From Priapulus caudatus (Eukaryota > Priapulida > Priapulimorpha > Priapulimorphida > Priapulidae): a stretch of DNA of 23,117 nt. Both the position numbers and the translations under genes were made by a program. The stretch covers positions 203,658 through 226,774 of the forward strand of contig NW_014577296.1 in the NCBI RefSeq assembly GCF_000485595.1, in the 5' to 3' direction. The notes beneath the pieces were generated by a model. That model saw nothing but the letters and a program-made list of their open reading frames with translations. It was not told the DNA's origin and made no database searches. Shown one piece after another: positions 9,940-20,105 of this stretch; position 1 is the stretch's first letter, and every line of letters begins with the position of its first letter.

Positions 9940-12900
9940 CTAAAACGTCACAGACCACAATAAAGGACTGCATGCGATTGAATAGCTGCTAGCATTTTAA
10001 AATGTTTTACAACACTGATCTCATGTACAGAATTAATAAGTTTGACTAAACAGGAAAAACCAGTATTTATCAGCAAACATCAGCATGGATAAATAGAGCC
10101 TGTTGATGTTACTCACTGCGGAGAAGGTAGAGGAGGATGACGACACAAGTGAGATGGAGGATCCGTGATCTGAAATCACAAGATATTCACATGATTGTTG
10201 TTGCTTGTATATTACAAGCAGGTATATGTGCATTGAATGATGCTGATGATAATAATAATAATAAAAAATAATAATGATAATAACAATAATAATAATTTAA
10301 ACAACAATAACCATCAAAACACGAATATACAACTCTTACATTATTACAATTAGGTGAATATTAATTGAGTTTTATGTAGCAAATACTGCTAAACATGAAC
10401 AAATGTCTTAGAACTAAGTAGTGAATTTCTAACATTTCTACAACCTGTGTTGTGTTTTTTATGCAGTTAAACTTTTGTTGAAACGTTTCTTCCGTATATA
10501 AGTCGACATTAATCCGAGTGTGCTACTTAATTACATCCTGTGAAACCACGTGGAACATTATTGAAGTAGATTGTTACACCGTTAAGAATACTGGTGTGGA
10601 AGGGCTTTACTGTACGCGGTAGCAACCATATGTAAATTGCGCAAGATATAATCGAGGGTTCGTACAGTCATGTGATGTATATCACAAAATTCCAAGACTG
10701 GTGCCAGACTAACAAATATTTACCAGTTCGGGTTACGCAGTGCTTTATCGGAGACACAAATAATGAAGATGTACAGTTTGTATGCATTAGGTTTGCTAAA
10801 AATGAAATAACGCTGAGATTATTGCTGGACAAATCGAATTTATCTTTAACTAAATTTGCCAGTGTTTGACCGGAGGTAAAGCATATTTCCAAGAACTTTG
10901 CAGCACCAGTTGTACGAACCCTGATCCTACACCATTATTAGTGTATGATAGTTTTTCTCTCCACCTGCTTCCGAAATCATAGACAAGGTCATGATTATCA
11001 CCTAGTAGGTCGCCAAAGATGTTAGTTTCATCATCCTGCAGGTCAAAGGCCCCCGGACGCAGAGAAAACCGTGGGACTTCAAAACTGTAACTGTTACGTT
11101 GTGGTGCACGAAATCGCACATATGCTATAAAACAACAACGTTAGTATGCATTAAGGGCAAAAGCCAAAAAATAGCAAAATCACCAGAGGTAAAGGTAAAA
11201 GATGCCTATCTGTGCAATCTGTGTCGCCTATAATTTACATCACAAATATCCCTGTTAACAATATCACAAATATCCCTGTTAACAATATCACTCCAAACAT
11301 ATGCTCTTAATAGCAAACTGCACGTTAACGATATACCCATTGCCTGCTATCATTAAGATTTACATCCACATTGTGGTTATATAAGCGATGAAACTGAATT
11401 GAAAAAAAAACCAGTTTGTATCCAATAATGATTATTACAAGTATATATGTATATACTTCAAAAATGTTGATATCATCCCAATTCAGATTTGCTTTGGAGA
11501 TTGTTGGAAAGGCACCTTTTACTGGATTAGGAGTGTGCAAAACCTAATGCACAGGCACAATTAACCATACACACAATATCAAACCACCAGTGTAGAAATT
11601 GATAAATAGAATTACTTTCAATGAAAACAAGTGGGAGAGAAGGGGATTCTACGCTATTAGTTGCTAGCACGAAATGATATTATGAGGTAGGAAACCACTT
11701 CCAATGTGAAACAAATAGGGAGAAAATCAAAATAATTTCACAACACATCTTATAGCTTGTTATGTTATCTAAATACATGTCTTTGCATTCCATAACATAC
11801 CATGTTATGCTACATGACTTCGCATTCCACAGTAATGACTAATTTTTGTTAATTCCATTACGCACCAGAATGTAAGTATATAATTATATTCAGTCATCAG
11901 TCACCTCAACATGAGAACTGCAACTCTAATCACCAAGCTTACCATCACCATCTCTTCCCGAAGTGGTACCAGATAACCTAGTTGCCATGCCTGGCGCGTA
12001 GTGACCTGTGTTTGACCCGTACTGACCCTCTGCTGTCTGGTGCTGACTTGTGGGAATGCCAACGCCAGAGCCACTGTAGTTTGGTGCGGACAGACGGGGG
12101 TGCCCATGATAGGTGGAACTCGGCTGGGTGCAGTGGGGCCCTCCAGTCAGCATACCACTGGCAGGTGGTGCTGTCACCTAAACATTTTTACAAAATTATG
12201 GAACGATATTTAAAGCCATTAAATATTTATTGTATTTCTCCCTGGTCTCTACCATACATTATAATATTACCATATGAACTCTAAAGATTGCTGACGACAG
12301 TTCCATTACAGTCTATCATGCATCACACCAACGACAATGGTATCATTCCACTCACACTCACTGTTGCTATCTGCACAGAACCCGAAAAGAACGACTGCGC
12401 TATGAAAATCTAACACCTCCCTTCGCTTGTTGACATACCCTGCAGTGTGCGCTCTGAGCAGGTGAGGACGGGTAGCCTCTCTCACTGTGCGTTTCCTCCC
12501 TGTCTGTGGAACGCCCCACAGGAAAAGCTCTCTCGCTAGCTGTGCCACGTGCACTGTCTCCTGTGTCGGTGGTCTCCCTGTGTATTGTGTAACATCAACA
12601 AGCAGCTGATTCATGCATTCCATGCTCGCAACTCAGTTCACAGTTTACATTGTGATATTTGTTTACATTACATGTATTAGTATTTGAATTACAATTACAT
12701 GCAATAAAGATTTAACAATAATAATTTAATTATATCTACTCACTACTCTCTGGAAGCACATATATAGTCGTATAAATTAATAGAGTCATAGTTCAAGTGT
12801 CAAGGGTCACATACCTGCGGTTTAGTAGCCTGCGAGCATTGCTCAGACTGTGGTTTCGAGCATGTTCAATCGCTGCCTCGATGCTGCCATGACCACTAGG

Positions 12901-15900
12901 TTGCGCCACTGACTCCATCGACTTGCCCTCGACCAATCCGCCACGAGTTGGCACGCTGGATGCGCGACTGCATCGCAGGTACTGGTGCGGACTTGTTGAG
13001 CGCCCCCTATCAGGCGTGCTAGGTGGTCGCAGATTTCCGGGGATGAATGTGCCCATGGTAAGCCCACTATTTTGGGCAGAGGTGCCTCTGTACCTGAGAT
13101 GCACAACCCAGTCCATTACATACTTTCACTATTATGATTATTGTTATTTATAATAATAATAATAATAACTATTATTATTATTATTATTACTATTATCATT
13201 ATTATTTCAAAATATTGGGCATTGACTATAAAAGCAGTGTAAAGTGTCATGGAATAAACGCTCACATCGACGAATAAACTTTCTATACAGCCCACACTTT
13301 TATAGTCATTTTTCGCAAATTTTATTTTTCGATGCAATTTTCTTTCCTTGCCACTATGTTATCAATAATTTAATTTTAATCATCGTTATTTCACCCTTAT
13401 TTTAATTTCCATGCAACCTGTACGTCTGGATATTGTAACAGACTACCTACCTGGCCATTGGATTTGTGATGACAGTCTCCACAGCAGTTTTTGGGATGAT
13501 GGGTGCTCCAGGAACATACCTGCCATCAGAGCGTAATGCTGGACTGGCTGACCTATGCAAAATAGAACAATTTCGTACCGAGTGAGCATCATGGGCAAGA
13601 GACCTATAATCCAATGCTACAGGGCATATGTCTTCTGTCATAGACATATTAGATTACGTACTACATGTTACATACTATATTTATTATATATATTACATAT
13701 TACATTTGTCACGTATAATTATTAATTCAAGTATTATCTTTGATTGAGCTGTAATTTAAACTAGACATTATTCTAATGCACACGACTAAATATAGGAACC
13801 ATGTAAAATTACAATATGAAAAAGTTGCTTTCAAAACTTTCTAAAGTTTAAATGTTTTTTTAATAGCACTACTAAGTATTAACACATAGTTTACATGTAC
13901 AAGTTTTTATGTATAAGTAAATAAGTTTCCTCTGAACTAAACGTTAAATGGGCCCTAGATCCTCTGATCACCATATAGGACAGCATTAATATTTTCCCTA
14001 CATAGACTGGCAGTCATGTGTGCAATCAAGTGATTTTTGCCTAACTAGGGGATTAGGCCATCTAAGATAGGCTTAAATGCTGATAAATTCCAATCATCCG
14101 ATATGGGATTATATGCGGGAACAACCTCCTGTAATTCTGTGCAGCATCACGTGCGTGTAAAAAACTCTGCGTGTGTCTACTGGCCTCGCCTATCACGCGC
14201 GGAAATCGATGATGCTGGCATCTGATTCTTTTCAGTTTCTTCGCGTCTGATCTGCGCTACATGCAGCAGACTTTATCAGCTGGCTGTAGCTGTCACTGTC
14301 ATGTAACCCGATCGGTCATCCCACCATCACCACGCCTTCACAACTCTCAGCAACCTCTAAAGCACCACGAATGTTTCCCTGGGACGCTTCACCCGCCTCT
14401 AGAAATCGGCGGAATTTTCCCTCAGAGTTGGCTGCATCGTACGATTAACAATGGCATGGAGGGTATTCAGCAGAATGCAGTCAGGAGGAGGGTGAACGAT
14501 AGTGAATGGCACTGTGGTCAGACATGACGTCCGCTCTACCTGTTGGGGTGTTGACTAGTGTCCACCGTCGGGATCATCCTGTGCTTGCGGTCCAGCGTGC
14601 TTGACCCACTCATGTACCCTGAACTCAGCTGCCCAGCACGGCTGTAGTTCTCGTAGCCACCACAACGTGGCGCTGTCGCCTCATCGAATGAACTGGACAG
14701 TACTCCGGCCGCTGTGTGGGCGGGTATAGATCGGGCCGAGCTTGCAGAGCCTTTTCGCTGACCGACGACAACAGTTGTGTCAACAAGGCGATGACCATTG
14801 GCCAGCTGTGTTGTCGTGCCAGGCAGTCTCGATCCTTAATGAGGTGATAATGTGAATAATTATGATCTGATATCAAAAGGAAATCTCTTGGAAAATATCA
14901 CGCCCATGTTTTGGATATATTCCAACCGAATATTAGAATTTGATAAAATGTCATACCCACTCGCCTGGACAAGTTATAAACTGCATCATAAGCATACGCT
15001 GCATCATAGTTACTGCTTCATTTAAGTGTACCACGTTGATGGTTTTCACACTGTACATACAAGATGACATAGCCTTTGATGCCGCATTTCAAAACATAGC
15101 AAACGCAATGAAACAAAAAATAAAGTTTACATGTATGAACAGCTGGTTTTTGTGCAAAAGCACGCACAGCTTCAAGTAATTAGCCAAGTGTTCAACAAAA
15201 CCTCTAAAAAGGCAGCAGCCACAGACAAAACACTAATAAACATGACGAAAAAGGCATGCTACGGAAAGGCAAGACAAAACAAAGAGTTCCCATAACGGCT
15301 GGCAGATGCCTAATATATACCTTGAAAAAGCAATACAAGAGAACAGAACAAACAAAAATGGCGAGCAGTTTTCCACAAATACTGAATCTACAACCTCAAA
15401 TCTGAAATCTACAACATCAATGTTTTTACCACTTTGCTCACCGGCAAAACAATAAACATGGGATCGTGTCAGCGGCTTACCCATGGATCGCCCCGTACGG
15501 GGATTTCCGGGCATGGTTGCCGTCACTGCGCTTGTGACTGCTGGTCTGGGGGCGCCACCATCAGAGTGAGTCTTCTGTGAATCTCGGTGAGATACTTCCT
15601 CCTTGTGTGGTCCTTTGGGACTGTGCCCCACCCTCTCAGCTGCCTCTCGTGGGCTCCTCAGCTTCGATTCTTCTCCTTTGGGCGGCTTCTTCTTGTTTTT
15701 AGGCGAGGATTTTGGCGAGGATTTTAGCTCACTGCATGTTCTTGGGGGGACAGCTGGAGGTGCACCCTTGTTGTGTGGAGGTCTAGAAGAGAAAAAAAAC
15801 GTGAAGCATTAATAAGGGAAGACCTTTCCAACATTCCTCACTGTTGACTCTAGTTTACTATACACCCGTCAGTGCTACCTAAAGTATTTTTCAGTAATAT

Positions 15901-16789
15901 CTCACAAAACATTCATTTTTAATTACTCTCTCCTACTAATCCTCTGTCAATCTTGAAAGTAACCTTCACGTGACTTTAGGAACCTTCAATCTGTTAATTT
16001 ACCAATATTTTCCCTCTCTAACTAACTTGTGGTCAACTTTGAATTGTCCCAAAACTCTTACAATTACTGAACTTGGGCTATTGTCTTGATACATACGTGG
16101 TGCAGCAAGAAAATCTCACTAGCAATACGAGTCATCAGTGCCGTGCATATTGTGCCAGTATATAAGCCATAATACTCTCCACTATATCTTACAGTAATCT
16201 TCACCTAGATGTTATTCATGACTCAAGGAAAAATTACACCAACCCTAGTCTGGATGGTGTTCCATTCTGTGTCGGAGCAGGCAGCCTCCTTCCCTGCCCT
16301 GGTTGACCACCTCCTGCCGACTGTGGCACGCTGCTCCCCCTAGCGTCTGCAACTGGAAGCCTTTGCATATGCAGAGACCTCACCTGGTCACCCGATGCAG
16401 CAGAGTTTTGACTAGGTTCCTTTCCTTTACCACTAGGTGCTGCCAACTGTAAACAATTGCCACAGGTAGGTGCAAACCGATCAGAAAGTGATAACTCGTC
16501 ACTTAATTAGATTTCAGTGGCTACACACCCACATATATTTCAACTTTATTATCACTATGTCAATAGCCTGCAGCAAACTTAATTGCAAATTGGGTCATTG
16601 CCCACACGTAAATACACGTAATCACAGCCTACCTTTCTACTAGGAACAGGGAGCTGCCCTGCAAGCTTATTCATGCCACAGTTGTTAGACAGGTATGACC
16701 TTGGGGTAGATTGAAGCTCATCTGCGCTCATCATCATGTCCTCTATAGTGTCATCAAGGTCACTGCTAGCACTGCTGCTATCATCAAAG
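9841..16789 (-). CDS. NAV: Neuron navigator (NAV/unc-53/sickie family), internal part of the gene
   Basis: Ten exons on the minus strand, in transcript order 16633-16789, 16238-16446, 15481-15782, 14540-14834, 13451-13552, 12815-13093, 12439-12577, 11943-12177, 10117-10169 and 9841-9939. They join in compatible phases into one frame of 623 codons plus one leading base. The family identification rests on an acidic/Ser patch (FDDSSSASSDLDDTIED), a SSGYMS segment, GSSISLVSSSSS, and a coiled-coil start with LRHELYTANDKVSLLTHQL. The same patterns occur in this order in vertebrate navigators. Navigators are cytoskeleton-associated proteins that bind microtubule plus ends and guide cell and axon migration; this part is the disordered Ser/Pro/Gly-rich middle. 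The N-terminal region and the C-terminal AAA+ domain lie outside the window. A symmetric optional exon may lie at 11002-11124. Exon borders are read by eye from splice motifs and phase and were not checked against transcripts. Confidence 0.85.
10117..10169 (-). CDS. NAV: NAV exon i (SISLVSS motif)
   Basis: The acceptor is GTGATTTCAG and the donor CCGCA then GTGAGT. The exon is 53 bp: two bases making Asp with exon h, then 17 codons, phase 0. The peptide is HGSSISLVSSSSSTFSA. The Ser-Ile-Ser-Leu-Val-Ser-Ser stretch directly before the coiled coil is one of the most recognisable navigator signatures. The exon is too short for a frame-length search. Confidence 0.85.
10246..10300. repeat. (AAT)n microsatellite
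   Basis: Interrupted AATAAT runs with some GATAAT and CAATAAT units, in the region between exons i and the cassette exon. Confidence 0.9.
11002..11124 (-). CDS. NAV: Possible NAV cassette exon (41 codons, phase-symmetric)
   Basis: The acceptor is TTGTTTTATAG and the donor CTACTAG then GTGATA. The exon is 123 bp, entering with two bases and leaving with one, so it can be included or skipped without changing the frame between exons h and i. The peptide starts AYVRFRAPQRNSYSFEVPRF, with SLRPGAFDLQDDETNIFGDL after it. It is richer in aromatic and hydrophobic residues than the flanking exons. A later donor (AGCAG then GTGGAG) would break the frame with exon i. I do not recognise this segment as a standard navigator part, so it may be lineage-specific, alternatively spliced, or a chance frame. 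Confidence 0.4.
   Translation of the reverse strand, partial: HMCDFVHHNVTVTVLKSHGFLCVRGPLTCRMMKLTSLATY
11239..11286. repeat. 24-bp tandem duplication
   Basis: Two perfect copies of ATCACAAATATCCCTGTTAA followed by CAAT, then ATCAC of a third, inside an intron of the navigator gene. Confidence 0.9.
11943..12177 (-). CDS. NAV: NAV exon h (Gly/Ser/Tyr-rich)
   Basis: The acceptor is AAAAATGTTTAG and the donor GATG then GTAAGC. The exon is 235 bp, 78 codons plus one base. The peptide starts VTAPPASGMLTGGPHCTQPS, continues with YHGHPRLSAPNYSGSGVGIP, and ends MATRLSGTTSGRDGD. It is a low-complexity, uncharged disordered segment. Its one-base overhang (G) fits both the next constitutive exon (making Asp) and the possible cassette exon at 11002-11124 (making Ala). 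Confidence 0.75.
12439..12577 (-). CDS. NAV: NAV exon g, hidden under a longer frame
   Basis: The acceptor is ACACAATACACAG and the donor TGCAGG then GTATGT. The exon is 139 bp: one base completing Arg with exon f, then 46 codons to phase 0. The peptide starts ETTDTGDSARGTASERAF and ends YPSSPAQSAHCR. It is needed because exon f ends with two bases over whereas exon h starts in phase 0 (a direct join would give an immediate stop); exon g repairs this exactly. A longer frame in another phase on the same strand (12306-12623) overlaps it and is rejected. Composition matches the neighbouring exons. Confidence 0.7.
12815..13093 (-). CDS. NAV: NAV exon f (Ser/Arg-rich, with helical end)
   Basis: The acceptor is GTGCATCTCAG and the donor CGCAG then GTATGT. 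The exon is 279 bp: one base, 92 codons, two bases. It encodes YRGTSAQNSGLTMGTFIPGN, then LRPPSTPDRGRSTSPHQYL, and ends with a likely helix, GSIEAAIEHARNHSLSNARR. The Ser-Pro and Arg-rich part is disordered. The open frame extends beyond both splice sites, which is why the exon looks longer if only stop codons are used. Confidence 0.8.
13151..13189. repeat. Perfect AAT/ATT hairpin in a NAV intron
   Basis: Eighteen bases of (TAA)n at 13151-13168 face eighteen bases of (TTA)n at 13172-13189 across a three-base loop. It lies about 60 bp upstream (transcript sense) of the exon f acceptor, inside the intron between exons e and f. Confidence 0.85.
13451..13552 (-). CDS. NAV: NAV exon e (short)
   Basis: The acceptor is TTTTGCATAG and the donor GCCAG then GTAGGT. 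The exon is 102 bp: one base completing an Arg codon with exon d, 33 codons, two bases. The peptide starts SASPALRSDGRYVPGAP and ends AVETVITNPMA, followed by an Arg codon shared with the next exon. Phases match on both sides. Confidence 0.75.
14540..14834 (-). CDS. NAV: NAV exon d (GYMS motif)
   Basis: The acceptor is CTCATTAAG and the donor AACAG then GTAGAG. The exon is 295 bp: two bases completing Gly with the last base of exon c, 97 codons, two bases. The peptide starts SRLPGTTTQLANGHR and includes SARSIPAHTAAGVLSSSFDE and SSGYMSGSSTLDRKHRM. Gly-Tyr-Met-Ser/Thr segments are a recurrent feature of the central region of navigators. An overlapping minus frame that starts upstream of the acceptor (to 14876) is not the coding frame. 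Confidence 0.8.
15481..15782 (-). CDS. NAV: NAV exon c (Lys/Pro/Ser-rich)
   Basis: A long pyrimidine-rich acceptor (TTTTTTTTCTCTTCTAG) and a near-consensus donor (ATGG then GTAAGC) bound 302 bp: one base, 100 codons, one base. The peptide carries a basic repeat, SSPKSSPKNKKKPPKGEE, then SKLRSPREAAERVGHSPKG and PRPAVTSAVTATMPGNPRTG. It is low in hydrophobic residues and predicted disordered. The Lys-rich Ser-Pro repeats would suit microtubule contact and proline-directed phosphorylation, which is inference from composition. Confidence 0.8.
16238..16446 (-). CDS. NAV: NAV exon b (Ser/Pro/Gly-rich)
   Basis: The acceptor is TTGTTTACAG. Two overlapping donors exist: GTGTAA, ending the exon at 16240 in phase 0, and GTAATT, ending it at 16238 with two bases over. 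Only the second fits the open frame of the next exon, so I chose 16238. The exon is 209 bp, 69 codons plus two bases. The peptide begins LAAPSGKGKEPSQNSA and ends RRLPAPTQNGTPSRLGL. It is disordered and basic, with Pro-Ser motifs typical of microtubule plus-end binding proteins. Confidence 0.75.
16633..16789 (-). CDS. NAV: NAV exon a (acidic/Ser patch)
   Basis: The acceptor is TTTTTTGTAG and the donor AAAG then GTAGGC. The exon is 157 bp: one base completing the previous codon, then 52 codons, ending in phase 0. The peptide starts FDDSSSASSDLDDTIED and continues MMMSADELQSTPRS. The pattern of Asp-Asp followed by a Ser run and an Asp-Thr-Ile is characteristic of navigators, which also carry a Thr/Asp-rich stretch just after it. 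It ends LAGQLPVPSRK, a Pro/basic segment of the kind that recurs in the microtubule-binding middle of the family. The preceding exon is not found in the window. Confidence 0.8.
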
Positions 16790-17100
16790 CTACAAAAAAT
16801 TGGAGGGCACCATTTTTAGTCCCACAAACTCCTCAGAAATTTAAATGCGAACGTATTTGAATAATAGTATTTAATCATGTACTTTCGCACTGTGTCGACC
16901 CATAAATAGTTTTACCCAAAGCAGACAAATATTTGGAATTACATGTCAAAATAATGCTGCAAATAATATGTTGCATAGCATTTGGAATTGGTATAACAAT
17001 TCTGCCAGAGGGGGTAGCCAGCCTTTCCACCATTCCCTTCACTTCACATATTATAAGGTTGCCAGGTCAGCGTGCTGATCTATATCTGCACAAATAATAC
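16790..17100. other. No supportable gene
   Basis: This should be intron upstream of the first visible navigator exon. No further acceptor plus frame combination was convincing. Confidence 0.45.
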
Positions 17101-17168
17101 ATGTCTGTGCGTGCGTATATATGCGTATATATATATATACATATATGCATGTACGCACTCACAGACAC

Positions 17169-17171
<3 letters not shown>

Positions 17172-17240
<69 letters not shown>
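17172..17240. repeat. (AT)n followed by (TAA)n microsatellite
   Basis: A pure AT run to about 17212, then TAA units to about 17240. The TAA part and the last few AT units recur directly after the N gap at 20618, so this is where the large duplicated segment begins. Confidence 0.95.
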
Positions 17241-17243
<3 letters not shown>

Positions 17244-19422
17244 GCCTATCGTAGTCCTAAGGAATGTGGTGGTACCCATGCCGACTCTTTGGCGAAAGTA
17301 ATACACACAGTTGATACCATATACCATACATCGTGAACAAACAATTTCTAATAATACCTGACGAACCATGGCGCAACCGATATTTTCTAGGCAAATTTTT
17401 ACTAAACGCAGCACTCACAATGAAGCCGCATCTGTAAGCTTGTTATTCAGTCGGCGCGGGGCACGTTAATTCCTGCGTTCATCTCCAGGCACTAGCAGAC
17501 GAGATCACCACGCGTAAATATAGCTTACAGGCGCACGCGTGCGCGTAGTCGGTCGTAAAGCGGCAGCACCGCGCGACCCGCTCACTTGACGCACGATAAT
17601 GTCTCTACGGGTTCCGACCGAAATAGCGCCACAATAAATAAAACACGGGGACACCGACAACAGGCGCGCGCCATCGCACATGCACGCCCACGACGGCAGT
17701 ATTGGCACTCGACGCGCACCGGGCAACGTAAAGGCCGGCACACATACACACACGCGCGCACACGGGCGACGGTACGCACGCACACGCACGCACACACACA
17801 CAGCGGTCGCACGCGCCTCACTCCCTCGCTCCCGCGCGCACGTGTGCGGCGTGGTCTGGTGTGGCTTGCTGCAGCAGCGCTACTAGCAATGCTGGCACGC
17901 GAGCGCGGGGTAGCGACGAGGAATGTGCAGCCGATACGTATGTAGGCCGATACGCCGACGACCGGAGAAAATGAAAACAAAAAACGCGCCGAGCTTTAAC
18001 GCGCCCGCGATGACACGTGAGGGTGGCGGATGGGAAGGGAAAGGGGGAGGGGGAGGTGGAGGGGGAGGCCCAGCTGCCTCTCCAGCGTCTGCCAACATTC
18101 TCAACCTCCAAGATCGGGCCGGTGATCATCAGGGGAGCGACAGCAGACGCCATTGCTATATACTCGGCAACGAGGGAGGGGGTAAAGTTCGCTTACTTCC
18201 CCGCTCCCGCAGACCCTACACAGTAAGTGGCCAGATGGCAGACCAAGGCATGGCGAGATGATTGATATAAGCTTCAACCAACTCTCCGGTATTACACGAG
18301 CACGCGGGTAGGCGTAGTAGCGGTGACTACGCGCACGAACAGTTTTTTCAATGGCCACGAAGTTGTGCCATCATTCCAGTAACCGAGACCGCAATGTTGT
18401 CATCACTGTCCTTACTACTATACTACTATAACTATACTATATACTATATACTATACTTTACTTAGCTATGTCAGCACACTACGAGCAAGATACGAGCAAA
18501 GCAGATGAATGATTTCAGATGTCTTCAATGTTACCAACGATCTGTAAGCACGGGCAGCAATGAAGAAGTAGCACACACGTGCAAGCTTCACAGACAGACA
18601 TATAGTATCATTGCACCCCCGCTGGCAGCAGCATCTTAACAAGTTCTGCCGATATTATGTCAGCAACGAAGCGTTGATGAATGAACATGGTACGTGCACG
18701 CATGAATAAATATATAATGAATGAATGGATGTATATGGAGGACGGGTGTGTGCGCGCGTGTGTGCGTGGGTGCCTGCCTGTGTGCGTGCGTGGCTGCGTG
18801 CCTATGTGTACATCTGTACGCGGACGGACGGCCAGACGGACGCCAGTACGGACATACGGACAGACTGATAGATGGATTGATGGGTGGATGGACGGACGGA
18901 CGGACTGATGGATGGATGGGCGGATTGATAGATCGATGGTTGAATAAATGAATTGATTGCTGAAAGATTTGAATGTACGAATAAAACCAAGCCAACTAAT
19001 AAATCGAGACCTAATTACCCGATTGTGAAATGTTGGTAATACATTATTCTAATAGCTGCCAAAAATTTAGCCACAGACCTAGCCAATACCGTACTATAGA
19101 ATTTCCACGCAACATGCTTAGAAAGAATAGTTGAGTAATTTATACTACAATTTAATCGTTAATGATTTCGCTAACTAACTGCTCTTGATATGATAATTAT
19201 CTAAGATGATACTGAATTACCGACAGCGCATTATAAATATCAGGAGTGCATAAAACGTTTTAACAATCCAGCCCGTGCATTGCGAATTGATTAATAAAAA
19301 GTCACAGCTGTTCTCGTGTCGCTAACTTTAGTACCAGCCACACAACTCGCCGCAGCCTCGGTGGCAATCTACAGCATATTTCAGTCTGTATAAGAAAGTC
19401 TGCAAGTTCAGCAGGCGGCCTG
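17206..19422 (+). repeat. Large duplicated segment, copy 1
   Basis: This segment is repeated in the same orientation at 20618-23117, nearly base for base at an offset of 3412 bp at the left and 3695 bp at the right. It contains CpG-rich DNA with CA/CG repeats (about 17430-17960), a G-rich tract (about 18031-18070), a TACTA-rich run (18414-18462) and GGAC/GGAT repeats (about 18820-18920). Compared with copy 2 it lacks a 262-bp transposon and a 24-bp insertion. Copy 1 may extend beyond 19422, because copy 2 is cut by the window end. No gene is firmly supported inside it. Confidence 0.95.
18086..18222 (+). CDS. Weak candidate exon, conserved in both duplicate copies
   Basis: The plus-strand frame is open from upstream and ends at a consensus donor GTAAGT (18223), with a short acceptor CTGCCTCTCCAG before 18086. 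The peptide starts RLPTFSTSKIGPVIIRGAT and continues ADAIAIYSATREGVKFAYF. In copy 2 (21496-21656) the frame survives a 24-bp in-frame insertion, and the donor is intact. Against it: the acceptor tract is poor and follows a G-rich run, another plus frame is also open, and the family is unrecognised. A minus-strand ATG frame over the same bases is broken by the insertion in copy 2. Confidence 0.2.
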
Positions 19423-20105
19423 TTTGTAAACAAGCGGGCAAGGCGAGAAGCGATGTTTTTCCACGGACGGCACAGCGACGATTCCACTTACGACTGGAGC
19501 ATCTACACGACTCGAGCCGGCAACAATGCAGCATCTGCCGTATCCATGGATACGGCGTTGTTTGTTGAATGCATTCGCGCAGTAACCTTTCTTCAGTACG
19601 CCGAAGATCGCGAGCCGCTTGCAGAGCTCGCGCGCGCGAGACGGATTCTATCTAATAGCCTCGTTCTATTTTAGTGGCGAACGTGAAAAAATCCGTCCGT
19701 AAAAACACGCGAGAGGATAGCAAGAAGCAAACGGCGATTCGAGTTTTTCCTGACGTTGACGATGATGACAGTTGTAAAGCTTATAGATGGCACCCCTGCT
19801 GCGCTACTAGCATCAAACCATTATGAAAAACGCTAATCTTGGCGACACATGAAATTCCGATAGCAATTAACTGGTTATAACTTCTGACTCCCACCTGTGA
19901 TGCCTAACTAGGAGTACTAAAGGAATAGCTGACTCGATGAGCTAAATGGTCTTTAACCTTCCCCTTCCTTAAATATATTTCCGTACATATGCCCCAAATT
20001 ATGGCGATTCATAAAAACCTTATTCATCTAGTACGCACGTCTTCAAGCATGCACATGTTATTAATTATAACAAGAGCGTATAAAGGATATCTTCCTTCTT
20101 TATAC
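19423..20105. other. Single-copy stretch between the duplicated segments, no supportable gene
   Basis: Short frames in several phases cover a CpG-rich part (19440-19680), which ends in a self-complementary GCTCGCGCGCGCGAG-like run near 19626-19640. This could be a promoter region, but no frame shows a recognisable domain. Confidence 0.4.

Noticed and set aside
12306-12623. 105-codon minus-strand frame
   Set aside because: It is a chance frame overlapping navigator exon g in a different phase; its phase cannot join the flanking exons.
14261-14527. 88-codon plus-strand frame in a navigator intron
   Set aside because: No recognisable domain, no upstream promoter signal, and it lies antisense within the intron between exons d and e.
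17586-17980. Overlapping frames of 119-132 codons on both strands, repeated at 20994-21392
   Set aside because: Arg/Thr/His/Ala-rich frames on both strands of a CpG- and CA-rich tract; long openness on both strands reflects base composition, and their repetition reflects the segment duplication.
18660-18995. Ser/Pro/His-rich frames on both strands
   Set aside because: They translate GGAC/GGAT and GTGC simple repeats; the same frames reappear in copy 2 with changed lengths.
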